A stretch of 16,188 bases of DNA from JAICIG01 sp035532215 (GCA_035532215.1 DATKRK010000368.1:1-16188); one strand, 5' to 3'; positions 1-6,901 are shown, counted from the stretch's first letter. Made by a program: numbers and translations. The notes: generated by a model not told the origin, from the letters alone.

Positions 1-138
1 AACGCACCCACTCCTGGCTCAACCGCGCCCGGCGCTTGTTGACCCGCTGGGAAAAGAAAGTCGCGAACTACGTCGGCTTCTTGCATCTTCAATTTGCAAT
101 CGTCACGCTACGAACTGCAGGGGTTCTCGGATAGGCTC
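1..138 (+). mobile_element. Right end of an IS5-family-like insertion sequence (left part outside window)
   Basis: The transposase reading frame stops at 132-134, and the probable terminal inverted repeat runs leftward from 138 (GAGCCTATCCGAGAACC on the minus strand). The bases TTAG at 139-142 fit the YTAR-type target site of some IS5 groups. The neighbouring nuclease frame changes character exactly here, which supports 138 as the boundary. The other IS end and the second target copy are outside the window, so the inverted repeat and duplication cannot be confirmed. Confidence 0.6.
3..134 (+). CDS. IS5-type DDE transposase, C-terminal fragment
   Basis: The frame opens at the window edge and reads RTHSWLNRARRLLTRWEKKV before the stop at 132-134. 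This is the characteristic C-terminal tail of IS5-family DDE transposases, where the usual form is RTHSWLNRFRRLLIRWEKK. The protein cuts and joins the IS ends. Only about 43 residues are visible, and the catalytic DDE residues lie outside the window. The frame overlaps, on the opposite strand, the last codons of the nuclease gene that the element interrupts. The family call rests on the tail motif alone and is fairly secure; the exact IS is unknown. Confidence 0.7.
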   Translation, partial: RTHSWLNRARRLLTRWEKKVANYVGFLHLQFAIVTLRTAGVLG

Positions 139-1477
139 TTAGGGCCAAGCAGTCCTCTTGATTGTACCGAACCAACTTCTGTTTGAGAGCTTCTTTCTCT
201 TCGAGTTCCCAAGCCAGACGCCACGCCAGCGCCTGCAGTCCAGATGCCTCTTCAACCGACCACCGGAACCCGAGCAGAGTCGCCACATCCTTCAGCCCGT
301 TGGACCGAGTCGGGAAGTAGATGTGCGAGTAGATCACCGACAGGACGTTGCAAGACCGGGTCAGAACGTGGTCGATGGCGGTCCCTACTTCTTCGCGACC
401 CCGTTCCTTCATCCGTTCGAGGAACCGCGTCTCGTACTGCCCATAGTGGTAAAGGGTGTACTCGGAGAATGACTCGACCACCTGAAGACAGCGATCCCAT
501 GCAACATTTTCCTGGGACGCATTATCGGCCCAGAAGGAGTGGAACGTACTTCGCCCTTGCTCCACGACCAGCAGCCCGATGAGGTAATAGAAGTCCCTGT
601 CCGGCACACCTTCGACATCAAGGTAGATCGCCACTTTTGGCTGCACAAGCGATGGCGCATCCATGACGTAGACCTTCTTCTCTCGCAGGGCAAGCGTCTG
701 TAAAGCAGCGTCGTGTTTGCGCGCCTTTTCTGATTGACGTTTGCCCCTTCGCCCAGGCTGGTAGGCGTGCGAGAACTGGGTGAGAGTGGTTACCCCGCGA
801 CTTCTCTGTTTTTGGATTTCCTTCTCTGACAGAGATCGGAGCAGACTCAGGTCGTCGGTCTGTTCCGCCACCGCCTGACAGTCCTTGCGGAACTCGCAGG
901 CCGCGCAATGCCTGATCAAGGTAAGACTTGGCGCGCTTGCCTTCGCGGAGTCGGCCTCGATGAGCGCCACCATCCGCCGTACGTCGTCGACCAGGGAGGC
1001 GAGACGCACGCGCACAAGTCTGAACTCGCCTCCAAAGATGATTTTCCCGACAACCGGCACCGCTCCATGGACGTGAGAGAATGTCAGGGCTTGAAACGCC
1101 AGCAGCAAGCGGTCGCTCTTCGTAACCTTGTTGCTGCGCACGAACAGGACGGGTGCGTACATTGCGGCGTTCTTTTCCCCGTCATCCAGTCGTTCGAGCA
1201 AGTCCAGTCGAGAGCAGAGGTTACCGACGAGGGCAGTTGCACCCACGACGAACCGCACGCGGCTCTGTATGGCTATTTCCAGCGATGGTGGATCGCGCAA
1301 GATTTCGCTCACTGCTTGTTGAGCGAGGAATCGATCTAGGCCAGAGCCCAGGTATTTCTTGTCGAGCTGTAATTGCACGCGCTCGATGTCGGCTTCCTCC
1401 CCGACTTGGCCCGTCTGCTTGATGAACGCCTTTCGGCGACAGGTGATGAAACTGACAAACACCTCGTTGCTGATCAT
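89..1477 (-). CDS. TM0106-family RecB-like nuclease, C-terminus cut off by the IS
   Basis: This looks like a two-domain putative nuclease. The N-terminal half is RecB/Cas4-like (PD-(D/E)XK type). It has Cys13 plus Cys191, Cys194 and Cys200 (CAACEFRKDC), the one-plus-three arrangement that holds a 4Fe-4S cluster in Cas4 and AddB. The second half is an RNase H-like (YprB-type) domain with YLDVEG at 285-290, HYGQYE at 344-349, NGLKDVATLLGF at 393-404 and YNQEDC at 438-443. The ATG at 1477 has a GAAGG site seven bases upstream. After residue 447 the frame runs into the IS end, so the last 15 or so residues are foreign and the native tail is lost. Members of this family are poorly characterised; the fold implies DNA or RNA cleavage. 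It may be inactive. Confidence 0.75.
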   Translation of the reverse strand: MISNEVFVSFITCRRKAFIKQTGQVGEEADIERVQLQLDKKYLGSGLDRFLAQQAVSEILRDPPSLEIAIQSRVRFVVGATALVGNLCSRLDLLERLDDGEKNAAMYAPVLFVRSNKVTKSDRLLLAFQALTFSHVHGAVPVVGKIIFGGEFRLVRVRLASLVDDVRRMVALIEADSAKASAPSLTLIRHCAACEFRKDCQAVAEQTDDLSLLRSLSEKEIQKQRSRGVTTLTQFSHAYQPGRRGKRQSEKARKHDAALQTLALREKKVYVMDAPSLVQPKVAIYLDVEGVPDRDFYYLIGLLVVEQGRSTFHSFWADNASQENVAWDRCLQVVESFSEYTLYHYGQYETRFLERMKERGREEVGTAIDHVLTRSCNVLSVIYSHIYFPTRSNGLKDVATLLGFRWSVEEASGLQALAWRLAWELEEKEALKQKLVRYNQEDCLALRAYPRTPAVRSVTIAN

Positions 1478-2138
1478 GGTGTAACCTTCGCTAACGCCCT
1501 GCGTTCGCTATAACGTGCTTCCGCTCGTCCGAGTGGACACCGCTGCCAAGCTGCGCCGGCTGGGCAACGCCGTTAAGGATTTTACGCCGCTATATGTACG
1601 GCGTGGTAGTCTCGCCGCTGCTGCGGCGGGTGCGGCGGCACGGATGATGGGGCTCGTTGTGGTTAGCTTATCTTTGTCGCTGGGCCGGTAACGCCTTTGT
1701 TTGCTGCGAGCCCGTCGACACGTGTCCTTTGTGGCGTCGCGGAGCCGACGAGTTAGTGCTTTCGGATCATTGAGCGCGCCATTCCAGTTAGGCATGGCGT
1801 CACGGATCCCCGCGATGCCCGGTTTTAACCTGCGCCTCGGCCGCTGCCGTCACAAAGGACAACCGCGCCTGATGCCGTTGCCTTTGGATCCGGAGGCACC
1901 GGCATCGGCTCAACTGCCCGGCCGCCAGGCAGGAGCTCTAGCGAGTTCGCCTCGCAACAATCCGCGGTGGTGTGCTTCGCCGCAACCCGCTTCGGTCCGA
2001 CACACCTGTGCAGGTTAGCCAACGGGATCCGACACACCGACGCGTGCTGGGTCGCATGAACCAGCAAGCTCCACATTGGCAGCCAGGCCCGCCGTGCTCA
2101 CTTTCGAGATTCCATCAGCTCTGTTAAACTGCTCGGTT
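1478..2138. other. About 660 bases without a convincing gene
   Basis: No frame here has protein-like composition on either strand. The stretch holds an imperfect palindrome at 1871-1906, an inverted pair CACAAAGGAC/GTCCTTTGTG (about 1850 and 1721), and an inverted pair TAACCTGC/GCAGGTTA (about 1827 and 2012). GTTAGGC near 1789 resembles an integron attC core, but no matching partner at a normal distance was found. At its right end, a GGAGG site followed by ATGGCTGGTC (2175-2191) looks like the 5' end of a rightward gene broken where the recombinase begins. Confidence 0.5.
1871..1906. repeat. 36-bp imperfect palindrome centred on GGATCC
   Basis: The left arm GATGCCGTTGCCTTTGGA and right arm TCCGGAGGCACCGGCATC differ from a perfect palindrome at three positions. 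Two of these become G-U pairs in RNA. It has no T-tract and is not beside a gene end, so it is not an obvious terminator. It may be a folded recombination or repeat element. Confidence 0.55.
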
Positions 2139-3080
2139 TCAGGCGATAACCAAGCTGAATAGCCACCGACAATGGAGGTAGTATGGCTGGTCGTTCTCCA
2201 ACGTTCCCCCGTTATCCAAATACGCTGTGATTCCTGTCGCCCTGAAGGTGTGGCAGGAAATCATGTCGGGCAAACCCGCCTGCCGAGCGCGCCGCTTAAC
2301 CATCGCCAGCACGTCACGGCGTTGCATCCGACGTTCGCTCAATCGGCGTCGTCGATCAATGGAGCGGAACAGCGGCGATCGCCGATCGGCCCCGATTCCC
2401 GTCGCCGCCAGGTATTCATCGAGGAATTCCTGGGCCTTGTGGTGGGCGGGCACTTCGTGGCTTTTCCCACCCTTTTCAAGCAGGCGGATCCACCAGCGCT
2501 TCCCGTCGGCGTAATAGTCCTCCACCTTCATGCCAAGCACCGCCGACACCCGGGCGAAGGAAAAGATCATGGCTCCGATCAGCGCGCGGTCGCGCAGGCC
2601 CGCGACGGTATTTGTTTCGATTGAATCGAGCAGCCTTCGGGCTTGGTCTCCGGCGAGCACGGGCGTTTTCCCCTTCTTGATGCTGTACTTCGGGCCGCGT
2701 ACCGCAGCTGCGGGATTTACCGGGATCACTTGCCCGATGACGAGATAGTCGAAGAGCATTCGGATTGCGGCCAGGTGCTGCTTCACCGACGGCCGCGACA
2801 GTTCCCCGCTGACTTCCTCTATATACGCCGCGATGATGAACGGCGAGAGCTGGCCGAGCCTCAACTTCTTCCCCTCGCACCACCGGGAAAACCGGAGCAC
2901 CGCCCGCAGGTACGCCTCGCGCGTGTTGCGGTTCCGGATGTTCGCCGAAAAGAACTCGACGAAGCGACGCCACGAATGTTCCCCCGCGTCAAGAAAGAGC
3001 GCCGGCACCGCTCCCCTGCCCACGAAAAGTTGACCGGGGACCGGAAGCATGTTGCCGTTGTCATCGGGCGAGAGTTTCAT
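2139..3080 (-). CDS. Tyrosine recombinase/integrase, C-terminally truncated
   Basis: This is a site-specific recombinase of the lambda-integrase superfamily. The N-terminal SAM-like DNA-binding domain covers about residues 35-120 (NRNTREAYLRAVLRFSRW, PSVKQHLAAIRMLFDYL). The catalytic domain has the first Arg in FARVSAVLG (about Arg177), the Lys region EKGGK (about 203-206) and the HxxR box in CHTFRATGITAYL (His277, Arg280). Full-length relatives continue after NGGTLEN with a second His/Trp and the nucleophilic Tyr. Here the sequence becomes unrelated and stops, so both are missing and the protein should not catalyse strand exchange. ATG at 3080 is preferred over an upstream GTG at 3101 because the latter lies inside a perfect palindrome. 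It lacks the extra domain of integron integrases. The neighbouring 3' sequence suggests a rearrangement near 2195. Confidence 0.75.
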   Translation of the reverse strand: MKLSPDDNGNMLPVPGQLFVGRGAVPALFLDAGEHSWRRFVEFFSANIRNRNTREAYLRAVLRFSRWCEGKKLRLGQLSPFIIAAYIEEVSGELSRPSVKQHLAAIRMLFDYLVIGQVIPVNPAAAVRGPKYSIKKGKTPVLAGDQARRLLDSIETNTVAGLRDRALIGAMIFSFARVSAVLGMKVEDYYADGKRWWIRLLEKGGKSHEVPAHHKAQEFLDEYLAATGIGADRRSPLFRSIDRRRRLSERRMQRRDVLAMVKRRARQAGLPDMISCHTFRATGITAYLDNGGTLENDQPYYLHCRWLFSLVIA

Positions 3081-3084
3081 GGAT

Positions 3085-3102
3085 AGTGTACAGATGTACA
3101 CT
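3085..3102. promoter_or_regulatory. 18-bp palindrome (GTAC-N4-GTAC), probable operator of the recombinase gene
   Basis: AGTGTACAGATGTACACT is a perfect dyad except for its two central bases. It ends five bases upstream of the recombinase ATG at 3080 and overlaps a weak TACACT -10 on the minus strand, so a bound protein would block transcription. The core GTAC-N4-GTAC resembles the LexA2-type SOS box described in some pseudomonads (GTAC-N4-GTGC). SOS control is therefore a reasonable inference, not shown. Confidence 0.6.
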
Positions 3103-3396
3103 AATAAAAGAAGTTATGGGTGACTCTCAGAGTACGAGAAGAGGGGACTGCCCGTCCAGAGCACACAGCAACACTTCGCGATTGCCGTCAATAATTCTTT
3201 GTCGCGCTCTTGCCAATGAACGCCCAAGATGGTCTGGCAGCGAATCGAAGTTGTTCCGCCTCGCAACACGTTCAATTCATGGACAAACGCCGCTCTTCAT
3301 TGTGCCGTGCCCAGCTTTGCAGCCTTGCTGGTCGCGCCCCGGTGCGCGCTATATATAAGGAAGTCGCCGCCGACCCGCCCGCCCGGCGAGGCGCCA
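3103..3396. other. Intergenic region without a convincing gene
   Basis: No supported coding frame is seen. The only notable sequence is CTATATATAAG near 3349-3359. This is an unusually AT-rich -10-like stretch in GC-rich surroundings, and TTGCTG lies 19 bases upstream on the plus strand. If active, it would transcribe antisense to the toxin gene that follows. Confidence 0.35.
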
Positions 3397-3726
3397 TCAA
3401 CCGGGGAGGTCTTCCGAATCAAACGGCCGACGTGCGAAGTGGCGGACCGCGAGCACGACCACCTGTTCTCCGACGATCGCGAAAATGACTCGGTGTGTTG
3501 GCGTCGAGCCACTGCCGTAGTGAAACTCGCGCGTTTCATAGTTCAATCCCTCTTGGTCGGCGATGAGCGGGCAGCGCCGCGGCAGCGTTGCCAATCCCGC
3601 GATCGCTCCACGAATGCCTTGATACCAGCGTTCGGCTTCGTCCGTCGAACGCTCGCGCGCCCACCAAGCAGTTGCGTCGCAAATCTCCCGAGCCGCCCGC
3701 TCGGTAATGCGCACTGTGAATGTCAT
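3397..3726 (-). CDS. RelE/ParE-family toxin of a type II toxin-antitoxin pair
   Basis: A 109-residue protein with the layout of the RelE/ParE superfamily. It starts with a strand and helix (FTVRITERAAREICDATAWWARE), followed by a helix with the paired residues AERWYQGIRGAIAGLATLPRRCPL (about 31-55). The C-terminal hairpin pattern is HRVIFAIVGEQVVVLAVRHFARRP (about 78-101). ParE members poison gyrase and RelE members cleave mRNA at the ribosome; the sequence does not settle which applies. Its ATG overlaps the antitoxin stop by four bases (ATGA at 3723-3726), so translation is coupled to the antitoxin. The length is normal for the family and no damage is seen. Confidence 0.8.
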   Translation of the reverse strand: MTFTVRITERAAREICDATAWWARERSTDEAERWYQGIRGAIAGLATLPRRCPLIADQEGLNYETREFHYGSGSTPTHRVIFAIVGEQVVVLAVRHFARRPFDSEDLPG

Positions 3727-3974
3727 TCCTTGGACGGAGAATCGATCCGCGCATGAACGCGGTCGTCGACGTCTTCGATCGACAGTAGCCGCCCCGCTTC
3801 CATGTCCGCGATTCCCGCACGGATTGCCGCCGCGTCCTCCTGCCGCTCGATACTGCGCATCCTTGAGGCGTCCACGATGTAGTACACCAGACGTGTTTGC
3901 TCATCCTCGACCGGCACACGGCCGGAACTCCGCTGCAGGGCTTCGCGCTGTTCGGGCGTCAACTTCGGCAACAT
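3723..3974 (-). CDS. Antitoxin partner of the RelE/ParE-type toxin
   Basis: An 83-residue acidic protein placed directly upstream of the toxin with a four-base overlap, the usual antitoxin-first order. The N-terminus MLPKLTPEQREALQ, followed by PVEDEQTRLVYYIVDASRM, matches a common class of small antitoxins that open with LTPEQREAL and a Val/Asp-rich strand. The helical middle (RQEDAAAIRAGIADMEAGRLLSIEDVDDRV, about 44-73) would wrap the toxin. No ribhelix-helix or AbrB motif is clear, so the DNA-binding class is not assigned. It probably neutralises the toxin and represses its own promoter. The ATG has no ribosome-binding site; the -10 lies only six bases upstream, which suggests a leaderless message. 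Confidence 0.7.
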   Translation of the reverse strand: MLPKLTPEQREALQRSSGRVPVEDEQTRLVYYIVDASRMRSIERQEDAAAIRAGIADMEAGRLLSIEDVDDRVHARIDSPSKE

Positions 3975-3980
3975 AGGTGT

Positions 3981-3989
3981 ATTTTATCA
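3981..3989 (-). promoter_or_regulatory. Extended -10 promoter of the toxin-antitoxin operon
   Basis: On the minus strand TGATAAAAT is an extended -10 (TGn plus TAAAAT). It ends six bases before the antitoxin ATG at 3974, so transcription should begin at or next to the start codon. The matching -35 (TGGCGC, 17 bases upstream) is weak, as is common with extended -10 promoters. Confidence 0.6.
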
Positions 3990-4145
3990 TCCCATGGCCG
4001 CATGCGCCACGGTTTCTGTGTCGATTTCGCGACGATGACTTCCGCAATTCGATCCTTGCCTTCTCGCTCTGCCGTTCAGCCTGTCCCCCATTCGCCTCGG
4101 AGTTTTCGAGTTAGCCGATTGGGGCTTGCCACGAATAGGATTCTC

Positions 4146-4174
4146 TTGCGCTATGACAAACAACGCAGTACGCT
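4146..4174 (+). promoter_or_regulatory. Promoter of the 4181 gene, apparently leaderless
   Basis: TTGCGC (4146-4151), exactly 17 bases, then TACGCT (4169-4174). Six bases separate the -10 from the ATG at 4181, which would be the transcription start itself. The -35 hexamer and the spacing equal those of the three promoters of the core module. Confidence 0.5.
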
Positions 4175-4180
4175 CTCTCC

Positions 4181-4498
4181 ATGACCTCCATCTCTCCCCG
4201 CCTCCGCGACCGCGTTGATGCCGCCGCTCGCGAATTGTCCGACACCGCCGACGCGGTTTCCTCCAGCGTCCCGATCCTCGCGAGCGTCTACGACTCGTTC
4301 GGTCATGCCATCCGAGGCAGCCACTACGGCGACAAGCGTTACGGCGGGCACCGGCTCCACATCGAGGTGCCGGCTGGTTGCGACCTTGAGATTTCTCCGC
4401 GACTCCCGGGCGACGACGGCCCGCGCACCGTCACCATCATCGTTCCGTCACCGTCGCAGCAGCAACGCATCGCGAAGTCCACGGATCCGGCACACTGA
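4181..4498 (+). CDS. Hypothetical protein, 105 residues
   Basis: Family not recognised. The frame has strongly GC-rich third codon positions and a sensible protein composition. A helical N-terminal third (SPRLRDRVDAAARELSDTAD) is followed by a region rich in beta-prone residues (HRLHIEVPAGCDLEISP, PRTVTIIVP). There is no signal peptide, membrane segment or metal motif. No ribosome-binding site precedes the ATG. A TTGCGC-N17-TACGCT promoter ends six bases before it, so a leaderless transcript is likely. The gene diverges from the toxin-antitoxin operon and converges on the disturbed gene at 4604-5074. The strand choice is based on codon composition; the opposing frame is poorer. Confidence 0.55.
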   Translation: MTSISPRLRDRVDAAARELSDTADAVSSSVPILASVYDSFGHAIRGSHYGDKRYGGHRLHIEVPAGCDLEISPRLPGDDGPRTVTIIVPSPSQQQRIAKSTDPAH

Positions 4499-4603
4499 CA
4501 CTGAGCGTTACTTCGCCGACTTCCACCAGCGACAGCCACGCGCACGCCGGACCTTGAGCGCTCGCCGCATGCAGAAAAGCTCTGCAATCGGAAACGGCGA
4601 CGA

Positions 4604-5074
4604 TCACGCGGCTGGGCCGCGGCCGGAACGCAGCTCCGCTCGCACTTGTTCGCGCGAGTCTTCCACCAGTGGCCTCAGCTCCTCCACGGTCATGCCGCTC
4701 CCCCGCGAGTCGGCACGCGCGCACCACGACCCAGGCCATCGAATTCTCAGCACCATGTCTTCGGCCTCCTCCACGGAACTTCCAAGTTCCTTCAATCGAT
4801 CCAAGAGCAGCATCGGGTACCGAAATGGCGCCGTGCCGGCCGGAATGATTGTTCCCAGGTAATGCAAAATCCTCTCCGCGCCCACACATTCAGCGTGGAA
4901 CCTGCACAGCGGGAAGTCCGGCGCGAGGTCCCAGTCCGTTGCCTTCAACGTGCATTGTCGCCAGCAACAACGAGCGGGTGTTTCCACGTGGCCCGATCTT
5001 CCACTTGCGCACGACACCGCGCAAGTCCGGCGGAAATCACGCGGCACGAAACCGACACCGCCCGTGTAGAACAC
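4604..5074 (-). CDS. Unrecognised protein, reading frame probably disturbed
   Basis: The last 100 or so residues look like real protein (ECVGAERILHYLGTIIP, LLLDRLKELGSSVEEAEDMV, MTVEELRPLVEDSREQV). I do not recognise the family. Upstream, at about 4958-5035, this frame becomes Cys-rich and its third-position GC falls. A second frame there reads more naturally (GVVRKWKIGPRGNTRSLLLA) and ends in a stop near 4906. This suggests one or two frameshifts, or a shorter gene whose start I cannot place. The GTG at 5074 is only a convenient upper bound. The gene follows the terminator of DUF932 protein A and would need its own promoter, for which none is clear. It may be a pseudogene. Confidence 0.35.
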   Translation of the reverse strand: MFYTGGVGFVPRDFRRTCAVSCASGRSGHVETPARCCWRQCTLKATDWDLAPDFPLCRFHAECVGAERILHYLGTIIPAGTAPFRYPMLLLDRLKELGSSVEEAEDMVLRIRWPGSWCARADSRGSGMTVEELRPLVEDSREQVRAELRSGRGPAA

Positions 5075-5107
5075 CCGTCCACCACCAATGGCCTGCCCCG
5101 CCTCGAC

Positions 5108-5139
5108 CTCATTTCGACGCCTCGGAAAAAGGAAGGGGG
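5108..5139 (+). repeat. Dispersed repeat copy c (partial, 3' half only)
   Basis: The block CGACGCCTCGGAAAAAGGAA (from 5115) matches the 3' half of the 50-bp repeat seen at 7432, 13469 and 15779, in the same orientation. Similarity to copy b continues for some bases (GGAAGGG, CTT, CCGG). The 5' half is not recognisable. Confidence 0.5.
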
Positions 5140-5180
5140 CTTTCGCTCTCCGGCCGTGCCCGGCGGCCAGGTCGCACCTC

Positions 5181-5209
5181 GAAAGAAGCCCTTCCATTTC
5201 TGGAAGGGC
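5181..5209 (-). terminator. Rho-independent terminator of DUF932 gene A
   Basis: Read on the minus strand: a perfect 9-bp stem GCCCTTCCA/TGGAAGGGC with a GAAA tetraloop (5188-5209), followed by TTCTTTC. It lies 63 bases after the stop of the leftward DUF932 gene. Confidence 0.75.
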
Positions 5210-5271
5210 GAGGGTCGGCACACTGCTGACCGGAAGATCGCGCCACCGTTTCTCGGAGGCGGACAATCGCA

Positions 5272-6294
5272 TCATGCCGCAAGGGCGTGAAGAAACGACG
5301 CCGCTTTCTCGTCGGCTTCGGTTCTCTCGCCGGCGTTCGTGAGTTCGCCGGCCATCCGCGTCAGGGCATCGACAACCGACCAGACCGAGAAGACTCCCTG
5401 CGTCCGTGCGGAATCGAGTGCCCGCGTCGCCAGCGACCGGGAGATGCCGTGGCGCGAGAGCACCTTGAGCACCTCGCCGGCGTCGTCCCCCATCTTCTCC
5501 GCCATGGCCTTGCGGATGACACGGACGAACGCATCCTTGCGCTGATCGCGCTTCCGCACGAGGCCCTCGATGATGCGTCGAATGTCCGACAGGCCCTCGC
5601 CGACTTTCGCCGTATGCTTGCGGCTCCACTCGACGACTTCGACGGCGTCCCACACGATGTGGTTCCGGCATACCGACTGGAACCAGAATGTCTGCACGCC
5701 GAGCGACCGGCGGCCGACCTCCGAATTCCAGACGAAGAATCCGGGGGCGTAGGCTTGCTCCCCTATCTCGCACCAGCCGGCCGGATCGATCAGAAAGCAG
5801 AACATGTCCTGCTCGCCGGCGTAGAGACCGGTCGCTCCGTTGCAGCCGGCTTGCGGCGGCTGGAAGTCGACGGCGAACTCCTGGAGGACCGCGACCAGGT
5901 CGGCGTTCCAGAGCCGGGTGTACTGCGTCCCGTGTATGGACCGCATGCGGTCGTCGTTGGTGAGCAGCTGCAGCGGCTTGCTGCCGGTGCGCGGCAACGT
6001 CTCGCCGAACACGAGGCTCGCCGTTTCGGGTGTCAGGCGGTTGACCGTGTCTTTCGCGACGCCCGCCATCTTGCAGAGCTGGGAGAAGCTCCAGTCATTC
6101 AGCGCGAATGCCCCGTCTGTGCCGGCACAGAGCCGCATCGCGGTATCGACCGTGATGCTTTTCGGGCTGTGCCAGCGGTCGATCGACTCGGTTTTCAAGC
6201 GGTTGCAGAAATCCGAGAGCGCCGACAGCGACGGGAATCGCTCGTCGTCGCTTCTGCGGAACAGCTCGCGGCTTGCCTTCGTGAGGGTTGCCAT
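5272..6294 (-). CDS. DUF932 domain protein A, 340 residues
   Basis: A DUF932-type protein of the plasmid/phage-associated group; the molecular function of this family is not established. A helical region DWSFSQLCKMAGVAKDTVNR (67-86) looks helix-turn-helix-like. The core holds HGTQYTRLWNADLVAVL (121-137), then MFCFLIDP (164-171) and APGFFVWNSEVGRRSLGVQTFWF (183-205), then CRNHIVWD (209-216), the hallmark of the family. A helical C-terminal tail follows. The ATG at 6294 is chosen over an upstream start at 6426 because GGAG lies nine bases before it, and a promoter shared with two other genes occupies 6365-6409. The gene ends before a strong terminator. Its leader is homologous to that of DUF932 gene B at 15044. 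It is intact. Confidence 0.8.
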   Translation of the reverse strand: MATLTKASRELFRRSDDERFPSLSALSDFCNRLKTESIDRWHSPKSITVDTAMRLCAGTDGAFALNDWSFSQLCKMAGVAKDTVNRLTPETASLVFGETLPRTGSKPLQLLTNDDRMRSIHGTQYTRLWNADLVAVLQEFAVDFQPPQAGCNGATGLYAGEQDMFCFLIDPAGWCEIGEQAYAPGFFVWNSEVGRRSLGVQTFWFQSVCRNHIVWDAVEVVEWSRKHTAKVGEGLSDIRRIIEGLVRKRDQRKDAFVRVIRKAMAEKMGDDAGEVLKVLSRHGISRSLATRALDSARTQGVFSVWSVVDALTRMAGELTNAGERTEADEKAASFLHALAA

Positions 6295-6364
6295 AACTCG
6301 TCTCCTTCGAACAACGGTGTGCAATGACCAAGAGCCAACGCGACGTGCGCTGGCCTGGTGGACG

Positions 6365-6409
6365 AGACTACGCGAGGCGCCCGAGCGGCGCAACGAAGAG
6401 GGCTGGACG
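6365..6409 (-). promoter_or_regulatory. Module promoter A (DUF932 gene A)
   Basis: Minus strand: CGTCCAG box (6409-6403), nine bases, TTGCGC -35 (6393-6388), 17 bases, TAGTCT -10 (6370-6365). Box, spacing and both hexamers match promoters B (13391-13435) and C (14935-14979). The leader of about 64 bases contains a 17-base block (6350-6334) that matches the leader of promoter C at 16 of 17 positions. Confidence 0.75.
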
Positions 6410-6526
6410 GAACGTGGTCGGCGCATCGCTGCCTACATATTCCGCAGGGCGATACGCCGTGGCCCCGACCCCCGCACGTTGCAACATCGCGTGGCCATAG
6501 GCATCCGCACTCGCCGCGCGTTTTTC

Positions 6527-6555
6527 TTGCCGCGTCGCCGGGCTGCCGATACCAT
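6527..6555 (+). promoter_or_regulatory. Promoter of the coiled-coil gene, apparently leaderless
   Basis: TTGCCG (6527-6532), 17 bases, TACCAT (6550-6555), then six bases to the GTG start at 6562, which would be the first transcribed base. Confidence 0.5.
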
Positions 6556-6561
6556 CGAACC

Positions 6562-6849
6562 GTGGCGCATGATGATTCCACGGCTCCGGCGACGAAGGAG
6601 GACATCCGTCTGCTGATGGAGCAGATGGGCAAGCTCTACGACGCGGACGCGCGCTGGAAAGATGACATCCAGAACTCGATCTCTCGCTGGAAGGACGAGA
6701 TCATCGAGCACTTCGACGTTGCGGTTGAAACCATCCGCCACGAGATGAGAGCCGCCCACCACGACAGCATCGAACTGTTGCGGGACCAGACCGCCGACCA
6801 CGCGAAGCGGATCAAGCGTCTTGAACGCCATGCCGGTCTCGCTGCGTAA
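6562..6849 (+). CDS. Small coiled-coil protein, 95 residues
   Basis: A short, almost fully helical protein. It opens with PATKEDIRLLMEQMGKLYDA, followed by WKDDIQNSISRWKDEIIEHFDVAVETIRHEM and a heptad-like end (HAKRIKRLERHAGL). Small proteins with ATKEDI-type N-termini and charged coiled coils are common on mobile elements, but no function is established. GTG at 6562 is chosen because a promoter with 17-base spacing ends six bases upstream, and the frame before it reads as low-complexity non-protein sequence. It diverges from DUF932 gene A, whose promoter is about 150 bases away, and converges with the 6902-7357 gene. Confidence 0.65.
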   Translation: MAHDDSTAPATKEDIRLLMEQMGKLYDADARWKDDIQNSISRWKDEIIEHFDVAVETIRHEMRAAHHDSIELLRDQTADHAKRIKRLERHAGLAA

Positions 6850-6851
6850 CG

Positions 6852-6867
6852 CGCCCACCGTTGGGCG
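6852..6867. terminator. Short hairpin between two convergent genes
   Basis: CGCCCA, loop CCGT, TGGGCG forms a 6-bp stem directly after the stop of the rightward coiled-coil gene. There is no T-tract on the plus side. It could help end transcription from either side, but this is weak evidence. Confidence 0.3.
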
Positions 6868-6901
6868 AAATCAGATCCTCGCCGGCGCCGCCCCGACGTC
6901 G

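Noticed and set aside
1480..2130. Integron attC sites (GTTAGGC near 1789, GTTAAAC near 2123, several attC-like half sites)
   Set aside because: No pair of matching core sites at normal attC distance with the inner boxes was found, and the recombinase lacks the integron-integrase-specific insertion.
5075..5773. N-terminal extension of the 4604 frame up to 5773
   Set aside because: It overlaps the recognised DUF932 A coding region in another frame, crosses that gene's terminator and reads as Arg-rich non-protein sequence.
5287..6327. Long open frame of 346 codons on the plus strand opposite DUF932 A
   Set aside because: It is a shadow caused by high GC; the minus-strand frame has a recognised domain, a ribosome-binding site, a promoter and a terminator.
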